64,000 nt of DNA from Roridomyces roridus (GCA_029378245.1 JARKIF010000077.1:1-64000); one strand, 5' to 3'; positions 42,476-54,685 are shown, numbered from the stretch's first letter. Numbers and translations: made by a program. Notes: a model not told the origin generated them from the sequence alone.

Positions 42476-43842
42476 ATGACGTCTCCCGCACCGGACATAA
42501 GACGCGTCGCGCGCGTCGCGGTGGTCGTCGGATTCACCGCCATCCTTTTCGTGTCCCTTTTTCCTCACCTCCCCTCTTTGGCCAAAAAGGTGCGATTTCT
42601 GCGAGGATTGATGTCTCTCGGTGTTGAGTGAGCATCCAGAATCTCGCCCAGCAAAAGCTCTTCAAGTACCGAGCGGCTCACCTTCTTCGCAGCCCCACCG
42701 TGCCTGGTGTTACCAAACTATTTAAGCAAGAAATCCTTCAGATACACGGCGAACTGATGGCGTTCCAATCCAAAACGTATGTACAACTGCGTTTGCCTCT
42801 CATTATCATGTCTTCATCCCCGTCCTGCAGGTTCGCCTTCGAGATCTCGGAGGCCGTGGGCATCGTCGTTGCAGTCGCGTTGTTCGCAAGTGACATCCCC
42901 TTCACGGCCACACTGAGGGCTGCCGAGCAACTCGCTGGGGGGCAGGCGTTGCCGTGTCTGCCAACGACCTCGCCCAGATTGAACGACTTTTGCAACAAGC
43001 GCACGGTGTTATTGGAGGTTATAATCTTCGTTTGACACATGTGAGTTGACTTGTCTCCTGTCTGACCGTGCTCTGGTTCTCATGCTATCGATGTAGCTCC
43101 TCCAACGTGTCAGCAAAAAGCGTATAACCTGCAAATCCCAATTCTTCTCGACTCTGTCGGCCCTTGTCGACATCGGCCCGTCGATTCTCGGGTTCATGGA
43201 GTATCTGGAGTATTGCGAGTCTTCAACCGTCCGCACGTCCTCTTGGGTCCTGAACGTGTTGTCGGCGGCGAGTAGACTCAAAGGTGAGAGCATGTCTTCT
43301 ATTCAGATATATCCAAAGTCGTTAACGATACCATTCAGCATGGGCCCTTCCACAGGAAATCATGTTTCAGATCGAATTTTTAAAGACCCTGCGGTTCCTT
43401 TATGACCGCCTTTCCATCTTTGTGGAGGTGCTGGAGAATCTGAACGATCAGCTGATCGGGCTGGAACAAAACCCTCATCGCACACCGGTACTCTTGCGTT
43501 CGCTGATGAATCTGCATGAGATTGTGAGTTCCCCAAGGCTCTTGTTATCTCTTCTGACCGATTGATGTGAATCAGTTTTACATCGACGACACCGTCTACG
43601 CTACCATGGCCAACATGCCAGAAACATGGACTGAGCATGATGCAGTCATTTATTTGGACCAAGACTTCATGGCACGCCTGGGGCGTACGGAGGAGGCTGA
43701 AGGAGATGCCGCGCATCATACGCGGGAGGAGGCCAGAGTCAATGCGCGGGAGGAGGCTGGGGTCAATGTGCTGGAGGAGGCTGGGGGTACGCGCTGGGGG
43801 ATGCCGCATGTGATTCAAAACATGCAGAAGGGTGCCGCATAG
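42476..43842 (+). pseudogene. Unrecognised gene with one apparent frameshift
   Basis: Exons 42476-42589, 42640-42776, 42831-43040, 43097 to about 43282, then a WALPQEIMFQIEFLKTLRF exon and a last exon from about 43577. N-terminal hydrophobic helix (VAVVVGFTAILFVSLFP), then helical segments (NLAQQKLFKYRAAHLLRSP, FEISEAVGIVVAVALFASDIPF). In exon 3 the frame breaks at a run of six Gs (about 42939): upstream LRAAEQLAGG and downstream GVAVSANDLAQIERLLQQAHG are in different frames, and one extra G would restore it. Later exons are intact and end in a repeat of REEARVN/REEAGVN. Family not recognised; a sequencing error in the G run is possible. Confidence 0.5.
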
Positions 43843-43954
43843 GATGAGTAAGAATAAACGGATTCTGCCGAGGAGAGGAGTGGATTCTGAGCAAGATTAA
43901 AAGGTGTACAAAAAGCACTATATACTAGTTCAGTGTGTACTCTAATAATGACCT

Positions 43955-44187
43955 GGATCTGGCTAGCGAGGCAAAGAGACCACCATTGTTGCGCTTCACC
44001 GGACAAGAAATACTTTGTTCTCCTGTGTATGCACCACCGCGGGCTCGGAATTCGGAATCGCCGCTATTACCAGCACTGAACGTTGAACATGAAGGTTTTC
44101 ATTGTCTTAGATTGATACAGGTGGTATATACTTGGCATGAAAATGTTGTGAAAATGTGTCCTTTACTACTGCAATGTGTGTTGGATT
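43955..44187 (+). repeat. Dispersed repeat, copy 2 (uninterrupted)
   Basis: Counterpart of 34375-34466 plus 35090-35243, without the MITE, so it shows the empty target site (CACCACCGCGGGCTCGG). No coding capacity recognised; a short open segment at 44190-44435 on the minus strand is of unknown meaning. Confidence 0.65.
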
Positions 44188-44519
44188 ACATCCTCACTCA
44201 AATGGAACATGCATCGGTCCCATTCGGCAATATCCTTGAGTTGCATCCCGGAATTCGTTGGTGCGCTCAAATTGGCTGACGCGCCAATCCGTTCAGAGAT
44301 GACCAACTGGGGCTCGTAACGATAGTCGTTGGAAGATTGACGCCACAAGGGAGCTGTGGACAACTTCTCGACATTCGGACTAGAGGAAAGTTTGAGCAAA
44401 TGAGGACTTGAAGGGACGACTTTGAACATACTCATTGTGGCGGATGAAGCTCGAAACGTATGCGCGCCAGCTAGCCGCGTGAATCATCCTCGAGCGGTGG
44501 TTTTAACCTGAAATTTGAC

Positions 44520-46398
44520 TCACTCGTGAGCGACGAGAGCTTCTGTCGCGTTCATCATCGCAGTTGCGTTTTGCAGAAAATAGTTATCGGAAGAATGCGT
44601 CGCGGACTCGTAAACGGGATACCCGGGTTGACTATGGCACAGATGGGACAAAGATTTGAACACGGTAAAGGAAGAACGTACGGGGCATCAAACACGAATT
44701 GGAAGTTGACAAGGTTGGCCTTGGAGTATGCGTGAACGACCATGGAAGAGGAACATTTCGCTTGGTTGTCGTCCGAGAAAGCCCATTGTCGGTGGAGGAA
44801 GTCTGCAGAACAAATTGATTTCCTGCTTTCAACATAGACGGCATGACGAACCTTGCGGGGTGTTTGTATTATACGAATAGTTGTTTCCTGGGATTGCAGC
44901 GGGGTAGATCTGCTCAAACCGTGCCCTGAGGGCCGGTGTGATCAAGGTTCCGACCGCAGAGTTGACCACTTGTGTGAAGTTAGATTGCGGAGGCGCTAGT
45001 CGTGCCACTTCGTCGGTGACATGGCCGGCTGAGAAATGGAGAGTTAGCGTTCGCTTCAAAATAGGTGCGAACATACCGATAACCGGGACTTTGGCTATTT
45101 TTCCATTGCGGAACAATCGAACAGGCTGGTCGGTCAAGCTTCGGCCGTCAACTGACGGGAGCCAACCTGGCCAAGGAAACCTGAGTAGCAGGTTGAGTGT
45201 TGAACTGGCTTGAGAGACGACGACATACCCGTTAGGATCTTTCGCCGTTGCTGCAAAATTGAGTGCTGCAAGTCGAATGGCTTCAGCCGACACAGCACGC
45301 ATGCACTTGAGTTGCTTTGCTGCACCAGTCTTGGTTGCAGCCGAGTCGGTGCAATTGACTGACTTTGCGAATGCGTCATTCCGTGGCTGAAAAAATCCAG
45401 ACATGGAGGGTTGTACTAGCCAAGGGAACTCACAGTCAGATCGGCGATTTTGACGGCGCCAGCGCGTTGAATGCTACGCGGGATAGCCTTCTGGAAACTG
45501 TATCCCTTGCCGTCATACAGAACAAGCTGATTCATAATGGCGCCGCCGCCTCCAGACTGGCCTGAGATGGCAATATTGTGTGGATCACCGCCAAACCTCG
45601 TGGAGAATCAGTGAAATCCTGTATTCTGGAACGGGCGCCTGACTTGGAAATATGTTTGACTACCCATTCGACCGTAAAGCGGCCGTCAAGTAGGCCGACA
45701 TTTCCATCCTCCCCTTCGTTAGGGGAACCAACAGAGTTCCAGAAGCCCAGGAGCCCGAGCCTGTAGTTGGCATTCACGGCGATAAACTTCTTGTCTTGCC
45801 CAACCCAATCTGGTCAAACAGTCAACACCTGATTCCGCAACGTTCGCCGACGACGCACCTGAGAAATCATTGTTCGGACTCTGGCTGTTCTGGTATCCTC
45901 CGCCGTGGGTGTAGACTTGGACCGCAAGCTTGTCGCCCGCCTTGGCGCCTGCCGGAGCCCAGATCCAGAGCTACCAAAAAAATCAACTTTAGAAGAGATG
46001 ATGTTCAACTGTTCGTATTTCGCACCTTCAAACAGTCCTCGACTCCGGGACCAGCATTCACTCCGACAAAATTCGTCGTCCCAAACTGGACGCATGCGGT
46101 TTGCTGGCCAGGAAAGTCCTGGCTGACATCCTTGAGCGTCGAATTCTGGGTGTGAAGCAGTCTGGGTGCTTTAAATCTCAAATCGCCCACAGGCGGGGCC
46201 GCGTAGGGAATGGCTGAAATGTAATTAGACGTCGCTGTAGATAATGGAGTGAAAAATCCAAGTACCCTTCCACGAGTGCACAGTCCCATTGTTCTGGACG
46301 ACGCCGAGGTATTTACCCGCAGTGCCTAGATCAACAATGGGACCGGCGGTTGTCGCTGTGCTGGTCAGCGAGGCAGCAAAGAGTAAAGCGAAGAGCAT
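44520..46398 (-). CDS. Secreted type-B carboxylesterase/lipase, nine exons, 493 aa
   Basis: Exons 46266-46398, 46026-46213, 45859-45970, 45644-45809, 45434-45596, 45077-45386, 44852-45028, 44682-44802, 44520-44631; the sum closes in frame. Signal peptide MLFALLFAASLTSTATTA, then the family start IPYAAPPVGDLRF, oxyanion-hole HGGG (QVYTHGGGYQ), VNANYRLGLLGFW, and the nucleophile elbow GQSGGGG near residue 210. The charge-relay acid is probably in GHVTDEV and the histidine in ATHSSDNYFL. Such enzymes hydrolyse carboxylic esters outside the cell or in the secretory path. The start is placed at the signal-peptide methionine; an in-frame ATG 27 nt upstream (MGCNIDCLE) is less likely. At 493 residues it is slightly short for the family. 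Confidence 0.85.
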
Positions 46399-47251
46399 TT
46401 CGAGGCAGTCTATGTTGCAACCCACAAATGCGAGATTTTATGCATGTAAACTTCGGAAGAACTCGTTCCCGCATCGGGGTCAGCTGGACGAAGGAGCCAA
46501 GATCAATCGAAGACACATGAACAAGACACATCATTTTCGAGCGTCAGGTGAGAACCAGGAAAATACAATAGGGGTGCGGTGCGCGGAACAGTGACGAGTA
46601 TACAACTGAATCATTGGTGGCCATGGGAATCAGACCAGCGCCCACCGGACTTGCCTCTTTCGCGACCCACCGTGTTTTTCAACGTGGGGAGAACTGTAGA
46701 CGAATAAAAACCCGCGTAAACGCCGTCTTTTGCGCCCGACCCAGTGCTGCCACCAGTACTCGCAGAAGGCAAATCCGGTGTCAACACCGACGCAACAACG
46801 ACGGGAGAGATTGGGCGATCAGGTCGAATCAAACGGGGACCTGGTGCAACTTACAACGGTACCAGGGGAAGGAGGGTAAGAGCTGAGTTGGAAATGAATG
46901 TATATCCTCCTTCTGAGAAGTATGAGCACGCACCGTCCATTTCTCACATTCAGCAGCTCCGAGAGGACGGGTCATCGACTTGAGTGACAGAGGAGATTCT
47001 GGCCGGAAAATGGCATACTCAGATTCTGGATGCAAGAGCTCGGAGGCCATCGGGAAAGGCTAGAAAAATGTGCGCAAAAAAGCCGTAGGCCCAGAGAACG
47101 GAGCTAGATGCAATGGAAACGCGCGTCGATAATGGGAGATAATGGGTAGGGAGAGGTAGTGGCAGCGTGAGAACAATGCATGTCCTAAACTGGAGGCGGC
47201 GTCGCGTCAGCAAGGGACGCCGAATCATCACATGACCGTTTGCTCCTCACG
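46399..47251. other. Intergenic, no confident gene
   Basis: Serves as promoter space for the esterase (minus) and the F-box gene (plus). The minus strand between 47231 and 46614 has several short open pieces with plausible splice sites (for example MMIRRPLLTRRRLQF and SVLTPDLPSASTGGSTGSG), but I could not join them into one frame. Confidence 0.3.
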
Positions 47252-48241
47252 ATGGACGTCCTCGGCCTGCCCGTCGACATCGTGTCTGAAATCTTCTCCC
47301 ATTATCTTCCCGAATACCCCCTCTGCCCGCCAATCACAGGATCCGGCTCCCCGACGTTGCTCAGCCACGTCTGTCGTCGATGGCGAGAAATCACTCTAGA
47401 CACGCCAACACTCTGGCGAGCCATCCCGGTTCGCCCAAATCCCACAGCTGTACCTGGCATCGTGGCCTTGCTCGAAACGTGGTTCCGGCGCTCTTCCACG
47501 TGTCTTCTGTCCATATACTTGTGGTACTGGAACTACATGGACTCGGAGCCGTTTGCAGCCATATTCGAGATGTTGGTGGCCCAGCGGCATCGTTGGGAAC
47601 ACCTCGATATGTGGCTCTATACCCAGGATTTTCATCTCATCCAGGCCGTTGGCAGTCACACAGAGATGCCTGCGCTCCGTCGCGTCCGCTACGCCTCGCC
47701 CCTGCGAGACTCATTTCACACCTCTCACTGTCCCCCGCGCTTGGTGTTTTCCAGAGCCCCCCAACTACGCCAGCTCGAACTCACAACGTCATGGATACCA
47801 CCCAAACTCGTTTTCCCTTGGGCGCAGTTGACCCGATTCATTTGGCATGCAAACGTACCCTCGCCCGCCGTGTGCGATATGCTGAGGAATATGGGGAATC
47901 TTGTGTATTGTCAAGTTCGGCTCGCCTCCCGGGCGGAGGATATCCTCCAGCCTCTGCATCTGGCGTGTCTAGAGACACTGGTGGTGGGAGATGCAGGGAC
48001 AAACGGGAGGGTGTTCTTGGATGCGTTGACGCTACCTGCATTGCGCAAGCTTGATATCCATGGGTGCGCGCCGCCTGCAGACCCGGATTGGCACCATTTC
48101 AAGGCGGTAGAGGCCCTTGTGGGAAGGTCCAAGTGTCGACTCGAGGAGCTTTCGGTTGTGGATTACAAGGGAGCGGAGGTGGTGACGGACCGATATCTGA
48201 GTAGATTCCCGACTATCGTGAATCTTATCATATCGCCCTGA
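47252..48241 (+). CDS. F-box protein, single exon, 329 aa
   Basis: Start at the first ATG (MDVLGLPVDIVSEIFSHYL). F-box-like motif at residues 1-55 (LPVDIVSEIFSHYLPEYPLC...LLSHVCRRWREITLDTPTLWRAI), then a C-terminal region of about 270 residues with a WEHLDMWL/LTRFIW pattern and leucine-rich stretches. This is a different F-box type from the 0-20 kb cluster: no CxxC and no coiled coil. Its paralogue is at 56809-57819. Presumed SCF substrate adaptor; target unknown. Confidence 0.85.
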   Translation: MDVLGLPVDIVSEIFSHYLPEYPLCPPITGSGSPTLLSHVCRRWREITLDTPTLWRAIPVRPNPTAVPGIVALLETWFRRSSTCLLSIYLWYWNYMDSEPFAAIFEMLVAQRHRWEHLDMWLYTQDFHLIQAVGSHTEMPALRRVRYASPLRDSFHTSHCPPRLVFSRAPQLRQLELTTSWIPPKLVFPWAQLTRFIWHANVPSPAVCDMLRNMGNLVYCQVRLASRAEDILQPLHLACLETLVVGDAGTNGRVFLDALTLPALRKLDIHGCAPPADPDWHHFKAVEALVGRSKCRLEELSVVDYKGAEVVTDRYLSRFPTIVNLIISP

Positions 48242-48306
48242 GTTGGGTTCGTGCCCCTATTGGACGAGAAAAAGGAGGATTCGGCATCGGTCTCACTCAA
48301 ACCACT

Positions 48307-49128
48307 ATGGCATCCCTGGTACAGACTGGGGTTCCTCAATCCAAAGAGGGAATCTCGACTTCTTCTCAACTCGCCGTGGTAAGTCGCACTTTCTCCTTCC
48401 GATCCCGCCTAACCATCTATGTTACATAGGACATGAATGATTTGGCGCAGGCGGGTGAGACCTTGAGGCATAACCTGGGCTTCGCAGGGCATGTCCTCCA
48501 AGAAACGTGCCATGCAGTCCAGAATTGCAAATCTGATAACATTCGTCCCGACGCTCCGGTCAGAGCATCACTGTACCAGATCGGTGTTGAGCTCGAACGC
48601 TTGGCTCTATCTGGGAACCAGTTCTTTGCCTCCATCATGGACCTCCACCGAGCCAGTCTTTCGCCTCCCGTCGCCATTGCTCTGGTCACCGAAGCCTTGG
48701 CGCTTATCGACGCCTCTGTCACCGTCATCCAAAATTCGGCACAAACGGTTCAGTCACTTTGTCGAGGCAACGTACTGCCTTGGGCACTATTCAGCCCCTA
48801 CAATCCCATCCCAACCTTGTATCAGTACTTGCCAAAGGATATGGTCCCACCAACCGTCGCATTATGGCAAAAATTGGCGTGTTTCACGGACGTTTGCGTG
48901 GCCCTGGATGGTGTGCTGCACGCTATTCATACATTCCGTTGCTTCGTTCAGCAGGCAGTTGATGAACAAGCTACGCGCTTCCTAGAGAATCGAGAAATGA
49001 TGAAAAATTACCGAGAGGCGCTGGGCAAAATAAAATTAGAGTGTATCGGCTTAAAGGTGGACGTGCGTCATCTCCTGTTTCATTGGTCTGTGGTCTTCCT
49101 TGCATTCTTTCTCATATGGCGAGTCTGA
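48307..49128 (+). CDS. Unrecognised family protein (EISTSNLV family), copy 3
   Basis: Exon 1 48307-48378 (MASLVQTGVPQSKEGISTSSQLAV), intron 48379-48429 with a normal GTAAGT donor, exon 2 from 48430 (DMNDLAQAGETLRHNL...VRASLYQIGVELERLALSGNQFF, LVTEALALIDASVTVIQNSAQTVQSLCRGNVLP). Unspliced, the second exon stops at 49128 after a hydrophobic tail (FHWSVVFLAFFLIWRV). If a further intron is removed (GTCTGT...CTAG, about 49087-49141), the reading continues QSPGRGESLYSKIYPHRLHP to a stop at 49290, which matches the last exon of the other copies. So the C-terminus may be either membrane-like or basic. Most diverged member here. Family not recognised. Confidence 0.65.
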
Positions 49129-49427
49129 TTAAATCTTTCTAGTCAAAGTCCTGGTCGTGGTGAATCTCTGTACAGTAAAATATACCCGCACAGACTCCAC
49201 CCTAGTGATTACGCCTCGGGCCCTCGGCTCCTCGTAGCCATGGGTAGCTTCATTATATACACGTCTTCCTGCGACACGATGCCCCGCTGAATCTGACCTT
49301 CATTGGTCCCGATGTCGTGCGCTTCATCGCACCGGCCGTGTATTTACATGAGGTCCGGCAGTGACCGTATAGGGGTTTCATTCACGTGACGCGCGTCTTG
49401 TCCTTTTCCTCCACCACATGCTCGTCG

Positions 49428-50495
49428 ATGACAACTCTCGCGTTCTCGTATCCCCTGATATGCGACTATTTATTCAAACGCAAACCCGAGGATACTCTCC
49501 GTCTACAGCTCATGGGTGATCGTACCTTGGCCGAAGAAGAATGGACGGTAGACGCGATGAAGCCAGTCAAACGTGAATGGATTCGACCCCTATCCATATT
49601 CCGCGCTCGGGTCAAGCGACCCAACGACGTGCCACTGGATGCTGTGTTGAAGATTGACTTGTCGGGCTGGCGGCGCGAGGAGCTGATCCATGAAGCCAAT
49701 GTATACCAAGGAGTTGGGCGTGAACTCTGCAGCGACGTGATACCTGCCTTCTATGGGTGCTTCCAAACCGAAATAAACTCGATGACTGTAACTTGTCTCG
49801 TTTTGGAGGACTGCGGGGAGCCCATGAAGAAGCCAGTCGACAAGATGGACGGGCATTTCCAGCAAGTTCTTTTTACTGGGATTTTAATGAATGGCTTTCA
49901 TATTTCTTAGAATCGAACTCCTCCAGACTGTGAATCGCCTGCATAAGAAGGGCTTAGAACACGGCAATCTAAAGCCACGCAACATCCTGGTCTCTGAAGG
50001 GCACCCCGTGCTCATAGACTTTGAGACGGCCCAGCCTCACGAGTGCGGTCTTCGCATGAAGCTCATTCCAGGTTCTATGGCCCCGAGCCAGCATGAATTC
50101 GGATGTGTTGAATTGCACGACTTGATTTGTAGCATGGGGCTTTGGAGGAGCAGTATGTCTTGTCTTCCATCGTAGACCTCTTCTCACAGTTTCACCAGAT
50201 GTCCTTTCGTTTGGCACAGCCTACGTCGCCAAAAATTGCATCGAATCCATCGAGGAGCTCAAAGGGTATATCCCAACACACGACCCAGAGCTTGTGCCGG
50301 CCTGGGAGAAAAAGGCGGAGAGATTGTGGGAAATGATTCTCGCGGAACGTCGACTGACTTACGGGACGGACAAAGATCCATGTGAGCTCAATCGACATTC
50401 ATTCATCGTCTCTGACCGCATACCCAGGGGGACAAGAACGCATTGATTATGTCAAGGGCCCGTCGAATGGCGATGCTCATTCCTCTGTACATTAG
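49428..50495 (+). CDS. Kinase-like protein, predicted pseudokinase, four exons, 308 aa
   Basis: Exons 49428-49861, 49911-50152, 50199-50381 and 50428-50495; closes in frame. Start MTTLAFSYPLICD. Kinase fold signs: beta-3 Lys (AVLKIDL), alpha-C Glu (EELIHEANVY), catalytic loop HGNLKPRNILV and LIDFETA in place of DFG. The catalytic Asp of the loop is Asn (HGN), whereas the paralogue at 9762 has HGD; phosphotransfer would be expected to be lost. Intron 1 (49862-49910) has a GC donor (GCAAGT), shared with the paralogue and of the same 49-nt length. Intact otherwise. It could be a regulatory or binding protein; the partner is unknown. Confidence 0.75.
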
Positions 50496-50616
50496 CCATG
50501 ATTGACAGGTCTCCGATTGCGAATCCGAGTGGTACAGCGCATTCCCTTTTTAGATTCGGGGTATGTGAATCTTGTCAGACTACACATGTCGAGCAAGCAA
50601 GGGTTGGGTAGGAATG

Positions 50617-53600
50617 CTAGCCAATTTGAGGACCGCTGCTCTCCGGATCCCGGACAGTACCCGCTTTTCCACCTGATTTCCCGGCCGGCTCAGCCTCCTC
50701 CTGATCGTCTTTCTGCCTCATTATCGGCTCTAGCATAGGCGGCCGCATCCCCAAATTGATAGCATACACGAAACCACCAGGCTCAGGTGACTCCAGGAGC
50801 ACCAACGAAGCCTCGATATTTCTTGGATGAAAGTACCACTCATTCCATAAGGCGACGAACTCGCGGACGGTTTCCACCAAAGTGGAGTCAATGTAGTTAT
50901 CAGGTGGGCGGCTGGGAGGAGGAGGGGAAAGCGAGCGAGATAGTGCGCGGGTGTTGACGGGAGGGGTGCCGGGAGGTGAGGGAGAATGTGAATGAGTTTG
51001 GACGACCAGAGGAGGAGAGGCACTATCCGAGCTGGAAGCTGACGCCTCTGGTCTGCCCAAGGTATTATCCGTGGGCTCTATGACATTGCCATACGACGAC
51101 GACGACGACCCGGACTCGGACGCTGTTTCCTGGCCCAAATCGGCAAAATTAACCAGAGGGTCACCCTCGTCGGGCAACGGGGTGTCAAGCCGAGCTGCCG
51201 AGACGAGTGTGTACGCAGGCAGCTCCCTCGTGTCATGATAGCCCGACACCGCGTCTTCGTAATCGAGCGCAATCCGACCGTTCCAAGCATTGGATATATC
51301 CTATTTTCAATCAATCGGTGGTCTGGAACTTCAGAAACAGGACGTACGACTGCAAAGCGATTGAGATCTCCCCATTCAATCGTCTGGGCCCACGATGGAG
51401 GCTCGCCTGAAGATTGTCGTGCCTCGACATCGTGATATCCCAACTGCATGACTCTGTGCGATTCACCACCGAGTCCGGAAGGGTGTAATACGGGACCAAA
51501 GGGCTTGAAAAACTCGGGCGGAGGACTCGTGAGAGGTACAAAGTCGGGCACTTTGTCAAATTTCTGCTCTTCTTTTATCTCGGGCAATACTTCGACAGGG
51601 ATTGGTTTGCCGTCATCAGGGGATAAGACGGTCCGTTTCTTGGGTTTTATGAGCGGAGAGCGGGGCACCAATTTCCGAGGGGGAAGATCGGGTGGCAGAG
51701 GGTAAGGCGTTGGCACTGGTCGAGCCTGAGGTGCAGACCACACTTCCTTGCTCCACTCGTTTACTCTCCGCATCCACTCGCGGTCCAGAAGATCACCGTA
51801 GCGGTGGAAGGTCCGCACTATGAGCATGAAATAGATCAGGCCCAGAGAAAAGACGACGGTGAGGGCGATTCGTATGCCGAGCGCTGCCCGAGGGGACGAG
51901 GCGAAGGTGGAAGGGTTGTTTGAAGAGCCGCTTAGCCAGACGAAGGACATGATGCAAACAAAGAAAACCACGATCGCCCTATGAGAAAACGTCAATTGAG
52001 TGTAAAAGTAAAGCGGACTATTTACCAGGCTAACCAAACCGCCGGCTTCAGGAGACTCAACTTCGGCATAACTTGGTGCATATAAGAGACTGACCATTGC
52101 CAGTAACACCCATACATTCCACCAAATGCTCGTCGTACTCTTTTGAGCTTCCTGTGAAAAGTCAGTGTTAAAGCAGCAGCAGAAAGCTTGTGACGTACGT
52201 CGGCGAAACTGCTTGCTTTGTGCATCTTCCGCATTGTCCCAAACCTGATGATATAGAGGCACCCATAGAGAAGGCTCATCAGAGCGCATATCAGCGAGAA
52301 CAGGGCCGACGTGCGCGTTATCGGGTGAGAGGCGGCGTCAATTTGGAGCATGGTGAGGATGGCTCTGCCCGCAAATGTGAGCACCGGAGGAAATTGACAG
52401 ATGCAGTACTCACGACATGAGCAAAACCGATATAATGTTCAGAGTCTGCCATTCGCTCATGAGATCGTCGATAAAGTTTTCCCAATTGGCTCGAAAAATG
52501 AGTAAACTGCGCGGAAGTGGCTCTTTCAAATTTGGCTGCTGGATGAATGTCGTCGTCCATGCTGGGTTTTCCGCCGGATTCCACTGCTCCGCCCTAGCAC
52601 GCGCCATCTTCTTGATGTCAGGCAAACTGAGCTGGGCATCTTCGAATATGCGAGTGACGCGCGTAAAGTAAAGCGAAGGGATGCGGAGGAGGAAGTGCAG
52701 ATATATCTGCCGCGAAACCGTATCGACAAGAACCGAAGACGTGAACAAGATGTCTTCGACAATGTCGCGGAAGCCACTTTTGGTTGTGGTGGAGACCGCA
52801 GGAAGAGGCAACGTGGCCGTGGGTAAGATTGAAGGTGGAGGGATTGGCTTCTCTGAGCCAAGACTCGGGTCAAGCTTTGAATCGGATCCCTGAGTAATGC
52901 TCGTGGGTGGGGCTCCCCATTTGGATCGTCTCTGAACGATGGACGACAACCACTGCATCTCACTCTGGCGAAATGCAGGCTGCGGGGTCTCTATGGCAGC
53001 CGAAGCGGGCTCTGTAGGCGACCATTGGACTATGCTGGGTTGAGATCCGACATCCGCGTTCCAGCCAACTGCTGCCTCAGGGTGAAATAAGCAGGAAGAG
53101 GACGGAGTACGCCCTGCAGACAAGCCGCTGGAATGGCGTCTGAGTGGCGGCGGAGTGGACACCACTGGGTCCCAGTCACATTCCTCTGAAACGGAGCTTG
53201 AAGATAGAGAACCTGTATCCGAATCTGGGACGTCCGCCTCTTCGACTGCCATCGATAGAGGTGGAGGTACAGCGCCGGCTCTCTCAGCCAGTTGCTCCAA
53301 CATAGTATGCAACTTGTCGAAATCATGACCAGCCCTCAGTATATTGAGCAGAGACGTGTTGAGCGAAATGTCCCCGGAAGAACGGGAGCCACTTGCGCTG
53401 CCCTCTTGTGGGGCGGGTGCAGAAGATTCTGCAGGAACGCCCGGATACAGCCGCTGGATGGGAGCAGCCGATTGTTTTTGCACCCCTTTCAAAGGAAAGC
53501 TCTTGCGAGGAGCCGCGTGAGAAAGGGGAAGGGGTGGGGGCTGGGGCGCTGCAGGACCCGGCACTGGGACACTCGGTCGTTGAGGCACTCTCCAACCAGG

Positions 53601-54182
53601 CGTCGCGAGAGAAAGATGAGCAGGTGGCCCAGGAGCCGCCTGAGAAAGGGGAAGGGGTGGGGGCTGGGCCGCTGCAGGACCCGGCACTGAGACACTCGGT
53701 CGTTGAGGCACTCTCCAACCAGGCGTCGCGAGAGAAAGATGAGCAGGTGGCCCATCATAGGCCGTAGGCCAGTCAACAGGTGGCTCCTCATGGGCCGTAG
53801 GCCGGTCAAAGCTGCCTCCGGCTGACCATGGAGGTGTACGCGGTCCAAACGCGTTAGGATGAGCATCGAGTGGGGCGGAGGGGTCGTAGCCAAGCGGGGC
53901 TTGCCACCTCGACACGTATTGTCTCGCAGCGTCCTCCTCAGGCCCGGGCTTGACCGCCTGCACCTCTTCCCCTTCCTCGTGCGCCAACCGCGCCTCACGT
54001 CCCCACCAACGTTTCTTCTTGGGCGCCTCGAAAGGGTTGACGGCGACAAAAGGCTGCTCGGGGGAAGACGCTTGTATCGGACGTCCCCATGGCTCGTCCC
54101 ATCCTGGCGCCGTTTGCTCGACACCCTCCGCACCCCAACCCGACCAATTCGACGTCCTCCCTCTTCCCTTCGTTCGATACAT
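50617..54182 (-). CDS. Large membrane protein of unknown function, six exons, 1108 aa (copy 1)
   Basis: Exons 52414-54182, 52199-52364, 52095-52151, 52026-52045, 51348-51978 and 50617-51300; closes in frame, including a 20-nt micro-exon. The first 480 residues are Pro/Ser-rich and probably disordered. They contain a 42-residue tandem duplication (PPAHLSLATPGWRVPQRPSV... twice). Then comes a conserved cytosolic block (SGFRDIVEDILFTSSVLVDT...), four probable membrane helices (ALFSLICALMSLLYGCLYII; WWNVWVLLAM-PAVWLAW; AIVVFFVCIMSFVWL; ALGIRIALTVVFSLGLIYF), and a disordered acidic tail with an ALWNEWYFHPRNIEASLVLLE motif. The paralogue at 58137 shares every intron after the N-terminal part. Function unknown. 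Confidence 0.8.
53520..53755. repeat. Internal tandem duplication of about 126 bp in coding sequence
   Basis: Two consecutive near-identical units inside exon 1 of the membrane-protein gene encode PPAHLSLATPGWRVPQRPSV and the following Pro-rich residues. The paralogue lacks this region, so the duplication is recent. Confidence 0.7.
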
Positions 54183-54685
54183 CTTGCCTGTACCTTAGAT
54201 ATTGAGCCTTCCGAGCGGTCTTGGTCTTGCAGCAGGAGCGCGAAATCCACAGAGTACACCGTGGCCACTGGCCAGGGTAAAAAGTCGAAGAAGCCGACAT
54301 CGAGCGTCAATCAATACAGCTTCCTTTCAAGTATTTTGGTGTGGAATGCAGCCACTGTCTGGGGCTCTCTGCAGATACGCCGAGTCATTCTGCCTGAGGT
54401 TGGGACCAAGAATGTTTGAGATGATGCACGCGGGTCAAAGATGCTCGGTGATCTCTCTCTACACAACTTGTTAGCGCCAACTGCGAATCGCGCGTGCATA
54501 AACGCCTGCAAGAAAGGGAATAAACAGGGAATAATATATGTACGCGTAGATGACACGAAAAAATCGTCTCTGTCCTCCCAGCATTAACAATACAAAGTTA
54601 TTGTTTTTGTCGCACAAAAAAGGAACGCAGTAGATCCAAAAAAGGGTGCTTGCTCAACAATTCGAGAAAGTGGGTATAATGTAGC
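54183..54685. other. Intergenic, no gene seen
   Basis: Upstream region of the membrane-protein gene (minus) and 3' region of CHS7. No repeat or RNA gene recognised. Confidence 0.3.

Noticed and set aside
46611..47231. Possible small gene on the minus strand upstream of the esterase
   Set aside because: Several splice combinations were tried and each ran into a stop or lost the frame.
53292..53767. Open frames opposite the Pro-rich duplication of the membrane-protein gene
   Set aside because: Shadow frames over a GC-rich internal repeat; the minus-strand model closes over six exons with a paralogue.
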